Positions 8,620 through 17,611 are shown, counted from the stretch's first letter. The stretch: 64,000 nucleotides of DNA from Pseudomonadota bacterium (GCA_029779535.1 JAKPAG010000004.1:62001-126000), one strand, 5' to 3'. A program made the numbers and translations. The notes: generated by a model not told the origin, from the letters alone.

Positions 8620-9108
8620 TCAGCCAAGCTGGGCCGGGGAATAGCCCGGCAACGAGGACAGCGCGATGCGACTGCGCTGGAAAGTCCCGGTGCCGCGGCC
8701 GATCTCCTCGCCATCGGCGTCGATCAGGCGGCTTTCAGCCACCAGCACACGGCGATGGCCCGAAATCCAGCGGCCTTCCGCCGTCACCCGGCCGGACTTG
8801 ACCGGGCGGGAAAAGTGCAGGTTGAACGAGGTGGTCAGCAGGAAGCGGTCGGACACCAGGGTGTTGGCGGCATAGAAGGCCGCATCGTCCAGCATCTTGA
8901 AATAGATCGTGCCATGCGCCGCCCCGGCAGCATGGTAGAACCGATGATCGACCGTGAAGGTGATGCGCGCCCGGCCTTCGCCCGACACTTCCAGAACGGA
9001 ATCGAACAGGGCGTTGATCGGCGCGGAAGCGTAGAGCGCCTCGAGCGCCCGCCAGTGCAGCTCCGCCCCGACCGGGGCCGGATCAGGCGGCGTCGCGGTC
9101 GATGACAT
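8620..9108 (-). CDS. PaaI-family thioesterase (hotdog fold)
   Basis: This 162-residue protein contains a PaaI-type hotdog domain: FTVDHRFYHAAGAAHGTIYFKMLDDAAFYAAN, with the HGG-like HGT turn and an active-site aspartate, followed by TTSFNLHFSRPVKSG. Family members hydrolyse acyl- or aryl-CoA thioesters. The ATG at 9108 gives a sensible N-terminus and overlaps the end of ptsN by 26 bases, suggesting translational coupling. Confidence 0.82.
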   Translation of the reverse strand: MSSTATPPDPAPVGAELHWRALEALYASAPINALFDSVLEVSGEGRARITFTVDHRFYHAAGAAHGTIYFKMLDDAAFYAANTLVSDRFLLTTSFNLHFSRPVKSGRVTAEGRWISGHRRVLVAESRLIDADGEEIGRGTGTFQRSRIALSSLPGYSPAQLG

Positions 9109-9544
9109 TGGCGAGCAGTGCGTAGATCGCTTCGGCCCCCGGGGCTTCGCCCAGCGCGGCATGCATCTGCTCGTCCCGCATCATCCGGCTGATCGCGGCC
9201 AGCGCGTGGAGGTGCGCGGCGCCCGCGCCTTCGGGCGAAAGCAAGCCGAACACCATGTCCACCGGCATGCCATCAGCGGCATCGAACGAGACCGGCGAAG
9301 CCAGCCGGAAGAAAGCCGCAACCGGGCGGGCCAGCTCGGGAATCCGGGCGTGGGGAATCGCCACGCCGCGGCCAAAGCCGGTCGAACCGAGCTTTTCGCG
9401 TTCCTCGATCCGTTCGAGCACCAGCACGGGATCGAGCCCGTAGACCTGGGCAAAGCGATTCGCGAGCTGTTCGAGGATGGCCTGCTTGCTGTCGGCATCA
9501 ATCGTGCCAACGGCTTCGGGCAACAGGTTGAATAGTGCGGTCAT
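9083..9544 (-). CDS. ptsN: PTS IIA-like nitrogen regulatory protein PtsN
   Basis: This 153-residue EIIA-Ntr protein has its phosphorylatable histidine in GRGVAIPHARIP (His65). Downstream motifs GMPVDMVFGLLSPE and HLHALAAISRMMRD are typical. In proteobacteria PtsN is the output protein of the Ntr phosphotransfer chain and tunes potassium, nitrogen and stress responses. It lies downstream of hpf, as in many proteobacteria, although rpoN, the usual first member of that cluster, is absent. Confidence 0.93.
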   Translation of the reverse strand: MTALFNLLPEAVGTIDADSKQAILEQLANRFAQVYGLDPVLVLERIEEREKLGSTGFGRGVAIPHARIPELARPVAAFFRLASPVSFDAADGMPVDMVFGLLSPEGAGAAHLHALAAISRMMRDEQMHAALGEAPGAEAIYALLANVIDRDAA

Positions 9545-9667
9545 AGGCGGGCACGATGTTCCGAAAATTGCTAGGCAGGGCAGGACAGGGGCCTGGGGCC
9601 ACGAAAACGATCGTAGCGAAAAACCCCCGCCCTCACCCGGAATTTGTGCGCGCCTTTACCTCTGGCG

Positions 9668-10234
9668 CTACGAAGGTTCAACCCAGCCGATGGAACCGTC
9701 TCCGCGGCGATAAACCATATTGTGCTTGCCGGTGCCAGCGTTTTTGAACAGCAGCGCGTTGGTGTTGCGCAGGTCCAGCATCATCACCGCGTCCGAAACG
9801 GTCGCCTCGGGCACGTCGACCCGGGTTTCGGCGATCACCACCGGGGCATCGACGGTGACTTCCTCAGCTTCCTCGTCGGGTTCGACGAACACGGTGTAGG
9901 CGGCTTCCTCGGCCTTCAGCGCATGGGCCACCTGTTCGTGGCGATCCTTGATCCGGCGCTTGTAACGGCGCAGCTGCTTGTCAATCTTTTCCGCCGCCTG
10001 GTCGAGCGCGACGTGCGCATCGTGGGCGATCCCCGCGCCCTTCAGGATCAGGCCCTGCATCACGTGGGTCACGATATCGCAGCGGAAGGCACCCGCCGGG
10101 GCGCGATTGAACGTCACCTGGCTGGAAATGGCGCCGGTGAAGTACTTGTCGGCGATCGCGGCAAGACGGTCACGGGCGTGCGCCTGCAGCGCTTCACCGG
10201 TTTCGATCTGGTGGCCGGAAACGCGAATATCCAT
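9668..10234 (-). CDS. hpf: Ribosome hibernation promoting factor, long form
   Basis: This 188-residue protein has the N-terminal RaiA/HPF ribosome-binding domain (MDIRVSGHQIETGEALQAHA to about residue 100). It also has the C-terminal dimerisation domain of long HPF (DAVMMLDLRNTNALLFKNA). Long HPF alone joins 70S ribosomes into inactive 100S dimers in stationary phase. GGAGAAGG six bases before the ATG is a strong ribosome-binding site. A 123-base gap separates it from ptsN, and I see no clear terminator in that gap. Confidence 0.94.
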   Translation of the reverse strand: MDIRVSGHQIETGEALQAHARDRLAAIADKYFTGAISSQVTFNRAPAGAFRCDIVTHVMQGLILKGAGIAHDAHVALDQAAEKIDKQLRRYKRRIKDRHEQVAHALKAEEAAYTVFVEPDEEAEEVTVDAPVVIAETRVDVPEATVSDAVMMLDLRNTNALLFKNAGTGKHNMVYRRGDGSIGWVEPS

Positions 10235-10270
10235 GCGATACCTTCTCCTGTCGTTATCGTGCGAGCCGGC

Positions 10271-10954
10271 TCATTCGTTCCACAGGGGCGATTTCACCGT
10301 CTCGAGAAAGGCGGCGTGTGCCGCCAGTTCCGCCTCGCTCGGCGCGTGCGGCCGGGCGGGACGGAAAGTGCGCTCGCGCACCGGGCGTTCGACCGGAGCG
10401 GCGAGAACCTGGGTATTATCGGCGGCCAGCGACAGGCCGATCTGGCGCCCGCCGGTCAGTTCGACATAGACCTGGGCGAGCAGTTCGGCGTCGAGCAGCG
10501 CGCCGTGCTTGGTGCGGTGGCTGCGATCGATGCCATAGCGGGTGCACAGCGCGTCGAGCGACAGCTTGGCCCCGGGATGGCGCACCTTGGCCAGCGCCAC
10601 GGTATCGATCATCCGCGTCTTGCTGACCGGGTCCAGCCCGCAGGCTTCCAGTTCCATGTTGATGAAGCCGAAGTCGAACCCGGCATTGTGCGCCACCAGG
10701 TTGGCATCGCCGATGAATTCTAGGAATTCGGCGGCCTTTTCATGGAAGCGCGGCTTATCAGCCAGGAAGGCGGCGGACAGGCCGTGGACCGCTTCGGCAG
10801 CGGCGGGCATGTCGCGATCGGGGTTGAAATAGCAGTGATAGGTCTGCCCCGTGGGCACCCGGTTGACCATTTCGACGCAGCCGATTTCGACCAGCCGGTC
10901 ACCACTGCGCGGATCGAGGCCGGTGGTTTCCGTATCGAAGATGATCTCACGCAT
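10271..10954 (-). CDS. dnaQ: DNA polymerase III epsilon subunit (3'-5' proofreading exonuclease)
   Basis: This 227-residue DEDDh exonuclease has all three motifs: Exo I in FDTETTGLDP, Exo II in HNAGFDFGFIN, and Exo III in HGALLDAELLAQVY with the catalytic His and Asp. The C-terminal tail should bind the polymerase alpha subunit. The order ppsR-maf-aroE-coaE-dnaQ beside the origin is a classical alphaproteobacterial arrangement and supports the annotation. Confidence 0.96.
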   Translation of the reverse strand: MREIIFDTETTGLDPRSGDRLVEIGCVEMVNRVPTGQTYHCYFNPDRDMPAAAEAVHGLSAAFLADKPRFHEKAAEFLEFIGDANLVAHNAGFDFGFINMELEACGLDPVSKTRMIDTVALAKVRHPGAKLSLDALCTRYGIDRSHRTKHGALLDAELLAQVYVELTGGRQIGLSLAADNTQVLAAPVERPVRERTFRPARPHAPSEAELAAHAAFLETVKSPLWNE

Positions 10955-11005
10955 TACAGGGCAAACATGGGCCTGTCCGGGGCGGCTGGCAAGGGGGGGC
11001 GGGCC

Positions 11006-11617
11006 TTAATTTCCGGGCAGTGTTCCGGTAATCGCATGGATCAGGCGCTGCACCGCATGGCGGGTTTCGGCGAGCGAAACGCCGGTGTCGATCACGTAAT
11101 CGGCGCGGGCGCGCTTTTCCGCATCGGGGACCTGCAGCTTCAGGATCTGCTCGAACTTTTCCGGGGTCATGCCGGGCCGGGCGAGCACCCGTTCGCGCTG
11201 CATTTCGGCCGGGGCGGAAACCACCGCCACCGCATCCAGCCCGTGCTGCCCGGTCTTTTCGTAAAGCAGCGGAATATCGAACACGATCAGCGGCGCAGTG
11301 GCATTGTCGGCCAGGAAGGTGCGGCGCATTTCGGCGACTTCGGGATGAACGATCGATTCGAGCAGGCGCAGTGCTTCCGCATTGCCGAACACGGCCGCGC
11401 CCAGCTTCTGCCGGTCCACCCCCTGCGGCCCGGTGGTGCCCGGAAAGGCGCGCTCGATCGGTTCGATGCAGGCCCCGTCCGGACCCTGCAATTCGTGCAC
11501 TGCGGCATCGGCGTCGAACACTGGCACGCCCAGCCCGCGCAGCATGGCCGCAACCGCGCTCTTGCCCATCCCGATCGATCCGGTCAGGCCGAGGATGAAG
11601 GGTTTGCCCGCGCTCAT
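11006..11617 (-). CDS. coaE: Dephospho-CoA kinase
   Basis: The 203-residue P-loop kinase begins FILGLTGSIGMGKSAVAAML (Walker A GSIGMGKS). It has the CoaE motifs FDADAAVHEL, HPEVAEMRRTF and FDIPLLYEK. It catalyses the last step of CoA synthesis, phosphorylating the 3'-hydroxyl of dephospho-CoA. The ATG overlaps the aroE stop as ATGA, so the two are translationally coupled. Confidence 0.96.
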   Translation of the reverse strand: MSAGKPFILGLTGSIGMGKSAVAAMLRGLGVPVFDADAAVHELQGPDGACIEPIERAFPGTTGPQGVDRQKLGAAVFGNAEALRLLESIVHPEVAEMRRTFLADNATAPLIVFDIPLLYEKTGQHGLDAVAVVSAPAEMQRERVLARPGMTPEKFEQILKLQVPDAEKRARADYVIDTGVSLAETRHAVQRLIHAITGTLPGN

Positions 11618-12468
11618 TGGATCAACAGTCCGCGCAGATCGGCATCGCCATCCTTGGGCGGCTCCGCGCCATAGAACCGGCGGAACGCCTCGCGCGCCTG
11701 GCCGACCAGCATTTCCAGCCCGTCGTGAGTGCGCAGGCCCCGCGCACTGGCCTCGCGCAGCAGCGGTGTTTCGTGCGGGTGGGTGATGATGTCATAGACA
11801 ATTGCATCGCTGCGCAGGCTGTCGACCCGCAACGTCAGGGGCGGAAAGCCTGCCATGCCCAGCGAGCTGGCATTGGCGACCAGCACGCTGGCATCGGCGG
11901 CCTGCTGCGCCTGGTCCCAGCCCAGCGCCTCAACCCGGCAGTCGGTCAGCGTTTCGGCGAGGTCACCCAGCAGCCGTGCGGTGCCTTCGGGGGTGCGGTT
12001 GACCACGGCGATGTCGCGCGCGCCCAGGCTGACCAGCCCGGCGATGACCGCCGCCGCCGCGCCGCCCGCGCCCAGCACGGTGACCCGTTCGCCCGCCAGG
12101 TTCAGCCCGGCAAGCGGTTCGATGAAGCCGGGCAGGTCGGTGTTCTCGCCGGTCAGACTGCCGTCATCCTCGACAATCACGGTGTTGACCGCGCCCAGCG
12201 CGCGCGCCGCCGGAGTGTGGCGATCGACCAGTTCAAAGCAGTCGCGCTTGTGCGGCATGGTCGCCTGGATGCCGGTAAAGCCCAGTGCAAGCATCCCTTG
12301 AAAGGCGCGCGCCACTTCGCCCGGGCGCACCGGCAGGCGCACGTAATGCCCGTCGATCCCCAGCCGCTTGAGCCAGAATTCGTGAATCTTCTGCGATTTC
12401 GATTGCGCCACCGGCCAGCCGATCAGCCCGGCAAGCAAGGGCAGGGGGCGGTCGGTCCGTCCGGTCAT
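11614..12468 (-). CDS. aroE: Shikimate dehydrogenase
   Basis: The product is 284 residues from the ATG at 12468. Shikimate-binding motifs are [18 protein letters not shown] near the N-terminus, QATMPHKRD with the catalytic lysine, and GENTDLPGF with the catalytic aspartate. A Rossmann GAGGAAAAV binds NADP. It reduces 3-dehydroshikimate in aromatic amino acid synthesis. The start overlaps the maf stop as ATGA. Confidence 0.95.
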   Translation of the reverse strand: MTGRTDRPLPLLAGLIGWPVAQSKSQKIHEFWLKRLGIDGHYVRLPVRPGEVARAFQGMLALGFTGIQATMPHKRDCFELVDRHTPAARALGAVNTVIVEDDGSLTGENTDLPGFIEPLAGLNLAGERVTVLGAGGAAAAVIAGLVSLGARDIAVVNRTPEGTARLLGDLAETLTDCRVEALGWDQAQQAADASVLVANASSLGMAGFPPLTLRVDSLRSDAIVYDIITHPHETPLLREASARGLRTHDGLEMLVGQAREAFRRFYGAEPPKDGDADLRGLLIQ

Positions 12469-13049
12469 GCCGCCATTTCCCCGAATTCGCGCAGCGCGCC
12501 CAGCACCGCCAGCAGAGGCATGCCGAGCACGGTAAAGTGGCTTCCCTCTATCTTCTCGAACAATTGCACCCCCAGCGCCTCGATCCGGAACACCCCGACA
12601 CAGCCCGCCACAGCCGGCCATTCGCGGGCGAGGTAGCCGTCAATGAACTCGGGGGAAAGGGGGCGGACCTGCAGCCACGCCACTTCGCCGTGGCGCCACA
12701 CCACTTCGCCATCGCGGGCCAGCGCGGCGGCGCTGTGCAGCTCCATCGCCTGGCCGGAAAAGAACCGCAGGTGCGCGGCGGCATCGTCGCGGCTGGCGGG
12801 CTTGTCGAACCGGCGACTGCCGATCTGGACCAGGCTGTCGCTGCCCAGCACCAAGGCGCCGGGGCGCTGCCGCGATACGGCGAGCGCCTTGGCTTCGGCC
12901 AGGGCCAGGGCCACTTCGGCAGGGGCGGCGGCGGTCAGGGCAGCTTCGATCCCGCGTTCGTCAACGTGCGCCGGGGCGCATTCGAACGCCACCCCGGCGG
13001 CGTCCAGCATGGCGCGGCGCGACTGGCTTTGCGAGGCGAGTACCAGCAT
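12465..13049 (-). CDS. maf: Maf-like nucleotide pyrophosphatase
   Basis: The product is 194 residues from the ATG at 13049, which shares one base with the ppsR stop (TGATG). The Maf signature [17 protein letters not shown] is at the N-terminus, followed by DERGIEAAL and [10 protein letters not shown]. Maf proteins hydrolyse non-canonical or selected NTPs and were first linked to septum inhibition. Which subfamily substrate applies here is not evident. A longer in-frame reading from 13094 overlaps ppsR and is less likely. Confidence 0.93.
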   Translation of the reverse strand: MLVLASQSQSRRAMLDAAGVAFECAPAHVDERGIEAALTAAAPAEVALALAEAKALAVSRQRPGALVLGSDSLVQIGSRRFDKPASRDDAAAHLRFFSGQAMELHSAAALARDGEVVWRHGEVAWLQVRPLSPEFIDGYLAREWPAVAGCVGVFRIEALGVQLFEKIEGSHFTVLGMPLLAVLGALREFGEMAA

Positions 13050-13891
13050 CAGAGAGTTCCCTCGTCCTTGTCGCCGCGCGACTGCCCGCGCCACTGGTTG
13101 TAGAGATTGATCACCGCCGCGGCGGTTTCCTCGATCGAGCGACGGGTGACGTCGATCACCGGCCAGTCGTTGTCGGCAAACATCCGCCGGGCATAGGACA
13201 GCTCACGCCCGACGCGGTCCTGATCGACATAGGCGGTCTCGGGCGCCTGGTTGAGCGACAGCAGCCGGTTGCGCCGCACCTGGATCAGCCGGTCGGGCGC
13301 AGTGGTCAGCCCCACGACCAGCGGGTGGCGCAGCCCGAACAGGGCCGGGGGCGGGGGGCTTTCCACCACGATCGGGATATTGGCGACCTTGTAGCCGCGA
13401 TTGGCCAGATAAATGCTGGTCGGCGTCTTCGACGTGCGCGAAACGCCCGCCAGCACAATGTCGGCTTCCTCCCAGTCCTCCCAGGCGACGCCGTCATCGT
13501 GCGCGATGGTGTAATGGATCGCATCGACGCGGGCGAAATAGGCCTCGTTCATCACGTGCTGGCGGCCGGGGCGGGCGCGGGGATGCTGGCCCAGTGCCGA
13601 TTCCAGCGCTTCGACCGCGCGGTCGAGCACGGCGACCACCGGCAGGCAGAGCGCGGTGCAGCGTTCGACCAGCTTTTCGCGCAGTTCGGCGCTGGCCATG
13701 GTATAGAACACCAGGCCGGGCTTGGCCGCGACATCGCCCATGATCCGGTCAAGGTGCTGCTGCGAGCGGACCATCGGCCAGAAATGGCGGATCACGTCGG
13801 CTCCTTCGAACTGCGCCAGCGCCGCCTTGGCGATGGCTTCCAGCGTTTCGCCGGTGGAATCGGACAGGAGGTGGAGGTTGAGCCGGGGCAT
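13049..13891 (-). CDS. ppsR: Pyruvate, phosphate dikinase regulatory protein (DUF299)
   Basis: This 280-residue bifunctional kinase/pyrophosphorylase has the DUF299 hallmarks: N-terminal [20 protein letters not shown] and the P-loop [11 protein letters not shown] (from residue 149). The family uses ADP to inactivate, and phosphate to reactivate, PEP synthase or pyruvate phosphate dikinase. It is the first gene of the leftward block, with a start 326 bases from hemE across the probable origin. Its promoter must lie in that region. Confidence 0.94.
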   Translation of the reverse strand: MPRLNLHLLSDSTGETLEAIAKAALAQFEGADVIRHFWPMVRSQQHLDRIMGDVAAKPGLVFYTMASAELREKLVERCTALCLPVVAVLDRAVEALESALGQHPRARPGRQHVMNEAYFARVDAIHYTIAHDDGVAWEDWEEADIVLAGVSRTSKTPTSIYLANRGYKVANIPIVVESPPPPALFGLRHPLVVGLTTAPDRLIQVRRNRLLSLNQAPETAYVDQDRVGRELSYARRMFADNDWPVIDVTRRSIEETAAAVINLYNQWRGQSRGDKDEGTL

Positions 13892-14217
13892 GGGTTATCC
13901 CTGTGGATAGAGCCCTGCATAAACCACGGGAGAACCATGCGGACAAGTTCGGGGAGGGGATTCCTGCCCCCTGTCCGCGTTCCAGCGGGGCACTTGTGGA
14001 CATGTGGACGGCCTTTCCCACAGGCTGGGGATAGGTGGGATAAGTCCGGCTTGACCATGGCGGCTCACAGAGTCGCATCTGTGCGTGCCCTCTGTTCAGC
14101 GCGGGACAAATCGGGCAAGGGCCGCTTGTTCGCGCTTTCCACAGGCCAACAACAGACAACATCCTTCTTTAAAGAATCTTATTTGTATTTGGATTGGAAC
14201 CCGTTTCGATGCCCTGA
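13892..14217. other. Probable chromosomal replication origin (oriC)
   Basis: This 326-base non-coding region lies between divergent ppsR and hemE, the same position as Caulobacter oriC beside hemE. A DnaA-box-like TGTGGATAG (13902-13910) matches TGTGGATAA at 8 of 9 bases. Weaker 7-of-9 matches occur at 13995-14003, 14014-14022, 14026-14034 and 14135-14143. An A+T-rich stretch at 14165-14195 has 25 of 31 A or T and starts with the palindrome TTCTTTAAAGAA, a candidate unwinding element. Three GANTC methylation sites occur at 13959, 14070 and 14174. The region must also hold the ppsR and hemE promoters. Gene order and box clustering are seen; origin activity is inferred. Confidence 0.7.
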
Positions 14218-15234
14218 TTGCTCCTTCGTACCCTGCGCGGCGAGAACGCACCCGAGCGGCCGGTATGGCTGATGCGCCAGGCCGGGCGCTACCTGCCCGA
14301 ATACCGCGCGCTCAGGGCCAGCAAGGGTGGATTCCTGCCGCTCGTCTATGACAGCGAGGCTGCGGCCGAGATCACTCTCCAGCCGATCCGCCGCTTCGGC
14401 TTTGACGGGGCGATCCTGTTTTCCGACATCCTGATCGTGCCTTACGCGATGGGCCAGGACCTTGAATTCCTGGCGGGCGAGGGGCCGCACCTTTCGCCCC
14501 GGCTGGTCGATACCGCGCTGTCCAGCCTGACCGCCGTGCCGCATCGGCTGAGCCCGATCTACGAGACCGTCCGGCTGGTTCGCGCCGCTCTGCCAGCGGA
14601 CAAGACCATGCTGGGCTTTGCCGGCAGCCCGTGGACGGTCGCGACCTACATGGTTGCGGGCGAGGGCAGCCGCGACCAGCACGAAACCCGCGCCATGGCC
14701 TACCGCGACCGGCAAGCCTTCCAGGCGATCATCGATGCCATCGTCGCGGTGACGGTCGAATACCTGGCCGGGCAGATTCAGGCCGGGGCCGAAGCGGTGC
14801 AGCTGTTCGACAGCTGGGCCGGCAGCCTTGCCCCGGCGGAATACGAACGCTGGGTGATTGCGCCCAACGCCGCGATCGTCAGCCATATCCGCGCGCGCTT
14901 TCCCGAAGTGCCGCTGATCGGCTTTCCCAAGGGTTCGGGCGAAAAGCTGCCCGCCTATGCCCGCGAGACCCGGGTCGATGCGGTCGGGATCGACGAGACG
15001 ATCGACCCGCTGTGGGCAGCGCGCGAATTGCCCGCTGGCCTGCCAGTGCAGGGCAATCTCGATCCGCTGCTGCTGCTGGCGGGCGGTGCCGAGCTGGAAC
15101 GCCAGGCGCTGCGCATCCTCGATGCCTTCGCCGATCGCCCGCACGTGTTCAACCTGGGCCACGGGATCGGCCAGACCACCCCGCTCGACAACGTCGGCGC
15201 ACTGCTGGCGCTGGTCAGGGGCTGGCGAAAATAG
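14218..15234 (+). CDS. hemE: Uroporphyrinogen decarboxylase
   Basis: The 338-residue protein has the HemE signatures WLMRQAGRYLPEYRALR, FDGAILFSDILIVP and GFAGSPWTVATYMV. It decarboxylates uroporphyrinogen III to coproporphyrinogen III in haem synthesis. The start is odd. The only in-frame codon available is TTG at 14218, and just before it the in-frame triplets read ATG-CCC-TGA. A single change of that TGA to a sense codon would give a normal ATG start (M-P-x-L-L-L-R-T-L), so either a non-ATG start or a recent mutation or sequence error is possible. Confidence 0.94.
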   Translation: MLLRTLRGENAPERPVWLMRQAGRYLPEYRALRASKGGFLPLVYDSEAAAEITLQPIRRFGFDGAILFSDILIVPYAMGQDLEFLAGEGPHLSPRLVDTALSSLTAVPHRLSPIYETVRLVRAALPADKTMLGFAGSPWTVATYMVAGEGSRDQHETRAMAYRDRQAFQAIIDAIVAVTVEYLAGQIQAGAEAVQLFDSWAGSLAPAEYERWVIAPNAAIVSHIRARFPEVPLIGFPKGSGEKLPAYARETRVDAVGIDETIDPLWAARELPAGLPVQGNLDPLLLLAGGAELERQALRILDAFADRPHVFNLGHGIGQTTPLDNVGALLALVRGWRK

Positions 15235-15250
15235 GTCACGCTCCCCAGAT

Positions 15251-15285
15251 TTGCGCATGACACCCGGGCTTGCGGGCATGCGCAA
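15251..15285. repeat. Inverted repeat between hemE and hemJ
   Basis: TTGCGCATG (15251-15259) pairs perfectly with CATGCGCAA (15277-15285). An inner CCCG/CGGG pair lies within the 17-base spacer. The structure ends 12 bases before the hemJ ATG and is not followed by a T-tract, so it looks more like a leader structure or operator than a terminator. Confidence 0.5.
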
Positions 15286-15296
15286 AAGGGCTAGGT

Positions 15297-15752
15297 ATGA
15301 TCGATCTCGTCAATTGGGTGCTTAGCGTGACCTATCTCTGGCTCAAGGCCGGCCACGTCATTTTCGTGATTTTCTGGATGGCGGGGCTGTTCATGCTGCC
15401 GCGCGTGTTCGTCTATCATCAGGAAACCGCGCCGGAATCGCCCGATAACGCGCTGTGGATCGCGCGCGAACAGCGCCTGCTGAAAATCATCATGTGGCCG
15501 TCGATGGCGGTCAGCTGGGTGCTGGGGCTGCTGATCGCCTGGCAGATGGGCTATTTCGGGCAAAGCTGGTTCCACGTGAAGCTGTCGGCCGTGCTGGCGC
15601 TGTCGGCCTACCAGTTCTGGCTGGCGGGCTATGCCCAGGCGCTGGAGCGCGGCGAGCGGCGCTGGAGCGGCAAGATGCTGCGGATCGTCAACGAAGTGCC
15701 CGGGCTGGCGGCCGCGGTGATCGTGATCATGGTGATCGTCCGCCCGTTCTGA
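15297..15752 (+). CDS. hemJ: Protoporphyrinogen IX oxidase HemJ (integral membrane)
   Basis: The product is 151 residues with four predicted membrane helices. Conserved features are LKAGHVIFVIFWMAGLFMLP with the key histidine and the downstream FHVKLSAVLALSAYQ with the conserved lysine. HemJ oxidises protoporphyrinogen IX to protoporphyrin IX in bacteria that lack HemG and HemY. Its position after hemE and near rho is the classical alphaproteobacterial order. ATG 15297 with AAGGG upstream is preferred over an in-frame start at 15270 that has no RBS. Confidence 0.92.
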   Translation: MIDLVNWVLSVTYLWLKAGHVIFVIFWMAGLFMLPRVFVYHQETAPESPDNALWIAREQRLLKIIMWPSMAVSWVLGLLIAWQMGYFGQSWFHVKLSAVLALSAYQFWLAGYAQALERGERRWSGKMLRIVNEVPGLAAAVIVIMVIVRPF

Positions 15753-15794
15753 GCGCACTTGCAAGGCGCCATTGCCCCCGCCTAGGGTGAACCC

Positions 15795-17456
15795 ATGGCA
15801 GACACGCTTTCGATCACCCTTGCCCAGCTCAACCAGTCGGTGGGCGATATTGCCGGCAATGCCGCGGCGATGCTGGCCGCGCGCGAGCGGGCGCGGGAGC
15901 AGGGCGCGGACCTGATCGTCTTCCCCGAAATGCAGTTGATCGGCTATCCGCCCGAAGACCTGGTGCTGAAACCCGCGCTGATCGAACGCGCGGCGCTGGA
16001 ATTGGAGCGGCTGGCGGCGCAGACCGGCGATGGCGGCCCGGCCATGCTGGTCGGCTCGGTCTTCGTGCGCGATGGGAGCCTGCACAACGGCGTTGCCCTG
16101 CTTGACCAGGGCAAGGTCGCGGCAGTGCGCTTGAAGCATGAATTGCCCAATTACGGCACCTTTGACGAAGTGCGCCTGTTCCAGCCCGGCCCCTTGCCCG
16201 AACCGGTGGTGTTCAAGGGCGTGATGATCGGTCTGCCGATCTGCGAGGATATCTGGCACCCGGACGTGTGCCGGCATCTGGCCGATTTCGGTGCGGAACT
16301 GCTGATCTGCATCAACGGCAGCCCTTACGAGATCGACAAGGACACCCTGCGGATCGACGGCGTGGCCAAGCGCCGCGCGGTCGATACCGGGCTGCCGCTG
16401 GCCTATCTCAACCGCGTCGGCGGGCAGGACGAACTGGTGTTCGACGGGGCCAGCTTCGTGGTCAACGGCGATGGCAGCCTGGCCGTGCAGATGACCGATT
16501 GGGAAGAGCAGGAAGTCACCACCCGCTGGACTCGCACTGCCCAGGGCTGGCGCTGCGACAAGGGCGAAGTGGCGCGGCTAGCCGACCATCCCGAGGACAT
16601 CTATTGCGCCATGGTCATGGCGCTGCGCGACTATGTTGACCGCAACCGCTTCCCCGGCGTGGTGCTGGGCCTGTCGGGCGGGATCGACTCTGCGATCTGC
16701 GCCGCGATTGCCGCCGATGCGCTGGGGCCTGACCGGGTGTGGTGCGTGATGTTGCCCAGCCGCTTCACCAGCCAGTTGAGCCTCGATCTGGCGACCGAAT
16801 GCGCGCAGTTGATCGGCTGCCGCTATGATACGATCCCGATCGCGCCTGCGGTCGAGGCGTTCGACGAGATGTTGGCCGGCAGCTTTGCCGACAAGGCGGT
16901 CGATCTGACCGAGGAAAACGTCCAGTCGCGCATTCGCGGCGTGACCTTGATGGCGCTGTCGAACAAGTTCGGGCCGATGCTGCTGACCACCGGCAACAAG
17001 AGCGAGATGAGCGTCGGCTATGCCACGATCTATGGCGATATGGCGGGCGGCTACAACCCGCTGAAAGACGCCTACAAGATGACCGTCTTCGCGATCAGCA
17101 AGTGGCGTAACCAGCACAAGCCCAAGATCGGCCTTGGCCCCGATGGCCCGGTCATGCCGGACGGGATCATCACCCGGCCCCCATCGGCCGAACTGCGCCC
17201 CGACCAGAAGGACGAGGATTCGCTGCCGCCCTATCCGGTGCTCGACGCGATCCTGCTGGGCCTGGTCGAACACGAAAAAAGCGTGGACCAGCTGGTTGCC
17301 GAAGGGTTCGAGCGCGACGTGGTGGTGCGGATCGAACGGCTGCTCAACCTGGCCGAATACAAGCGCCGCCAGGCCCCGCCGGGGGTCAAGCTGGGCACCC
17401 GCAATTTCGGACGCGACCGGCGCTATCCGATCACCAACGCGTTCCGCTCGGCCTGA
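15795..17456 (+). CDS. nadE: Glutamine-dependent NAD+ synthetase
   Basis: This 553-residue two-domain enzyme makes NAD from deamido-NAD. The N-terminal nitrilase-like glutaminase has its Glu-Lys-Cys triad at Glu45 (VFPEM), Lys114 (LKHELPNYGTFDE) and Cys150 (PICEDIW). The C-terminal synthetase has the PP-loop SGGIDSA at 294-300 and the LLTTGNKSEMSVGYATIYGD motif. It transfers amide nitrogen from glutamine between the two sites. The gene interrupts the usual hemJ-rho adjacency seen at other alphaproteobacterial origins. Confidence 0.96.
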   Translation: MADTLSITLAQLNQSVGDIAGNAAAMLAARERAREQGADLIVFPEMQLIGYPPEDLVLKPALIERAALELERLAAQTGDGGPAMLVGSVFVRDGSLHNGVALLDQGKVAAVRLKHELPNYGTFDEVRLFQPGPLPEPVVFKGVMIGLPICEDIWHPDVCRHLADFGAELLICINGSPYEIDKDTLRIDGVAKRRAVDTGLPLAYLNRVGGQDELVFDGASFVVNGDGSLAVQMTDWEEQEVTTRWTRTAQGWRCDKGEVARLADHPEDIYCAMVMALRDYVDRNRFPGVVLGLSGGIDSAICAAIAADALGPDRVWCVMLPSRFTSQLSLDLATECAQLIGCRYDTIPIAPAVEAFDEMLAGSFADKAVDLTEENVQSRIRGVTLMALSNKFGPMLLTTGNKSEMSVGYATIYGDMAGGYNPLKDAYKMTVFAISKWRNQHKPKIGLGPDGPVMPDGIITRPPSAELRPDQKDEDSLPPYPVLDAILLGLVEHEKSVDQLVAEGFERDVVVRIERLLNLAEYKRRQAPPGVKLGTRNFGRDRRYPITNAFRSA

Positions 17457-17466
17457 CGCAGATGCG

Positions 17467-17496
17467 TTGACAGACCTGCCCGCCAGGGCCTATTCG
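17467..17496 (+). promoter_or_regulatory. Candidate rho promoter
   Basis: A consensus-like TTGACA (17467-17472) is followed after 18 bases by TATTCG (17491-17496), about 115 bases before the rho ATG. The -35 is perfect, the -10 weak. A leader of this length would leave room for Rho autoregulation, as known in E. coli. Confidence 0.35.
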
Positions 17497-17611
17497 CGCG
17501 CTGACCGACACAAGACCGCGCCAAGCCGCGGCGTGATCCGCTTTCTCCAAGCCCAATGATCAGTCGGCCATCCCAGCGTTGAATCTTTCAGATTACCGGA
17601 CCAGATCCATC

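Noticed and set aside
14169..14184. A CtrA-type TTAA-N7-TTAA site in the origin region
   Set aside because: Only one TTAA half is present; the second half reads TTAT at spacing six, so the match is too weak.
15568..15583. A degenerate parS-like sequence in hemJ
   Set aside because: It matches 13 of 16 bases and breaks the outer palindrome at three positions, so it is not called as parS.
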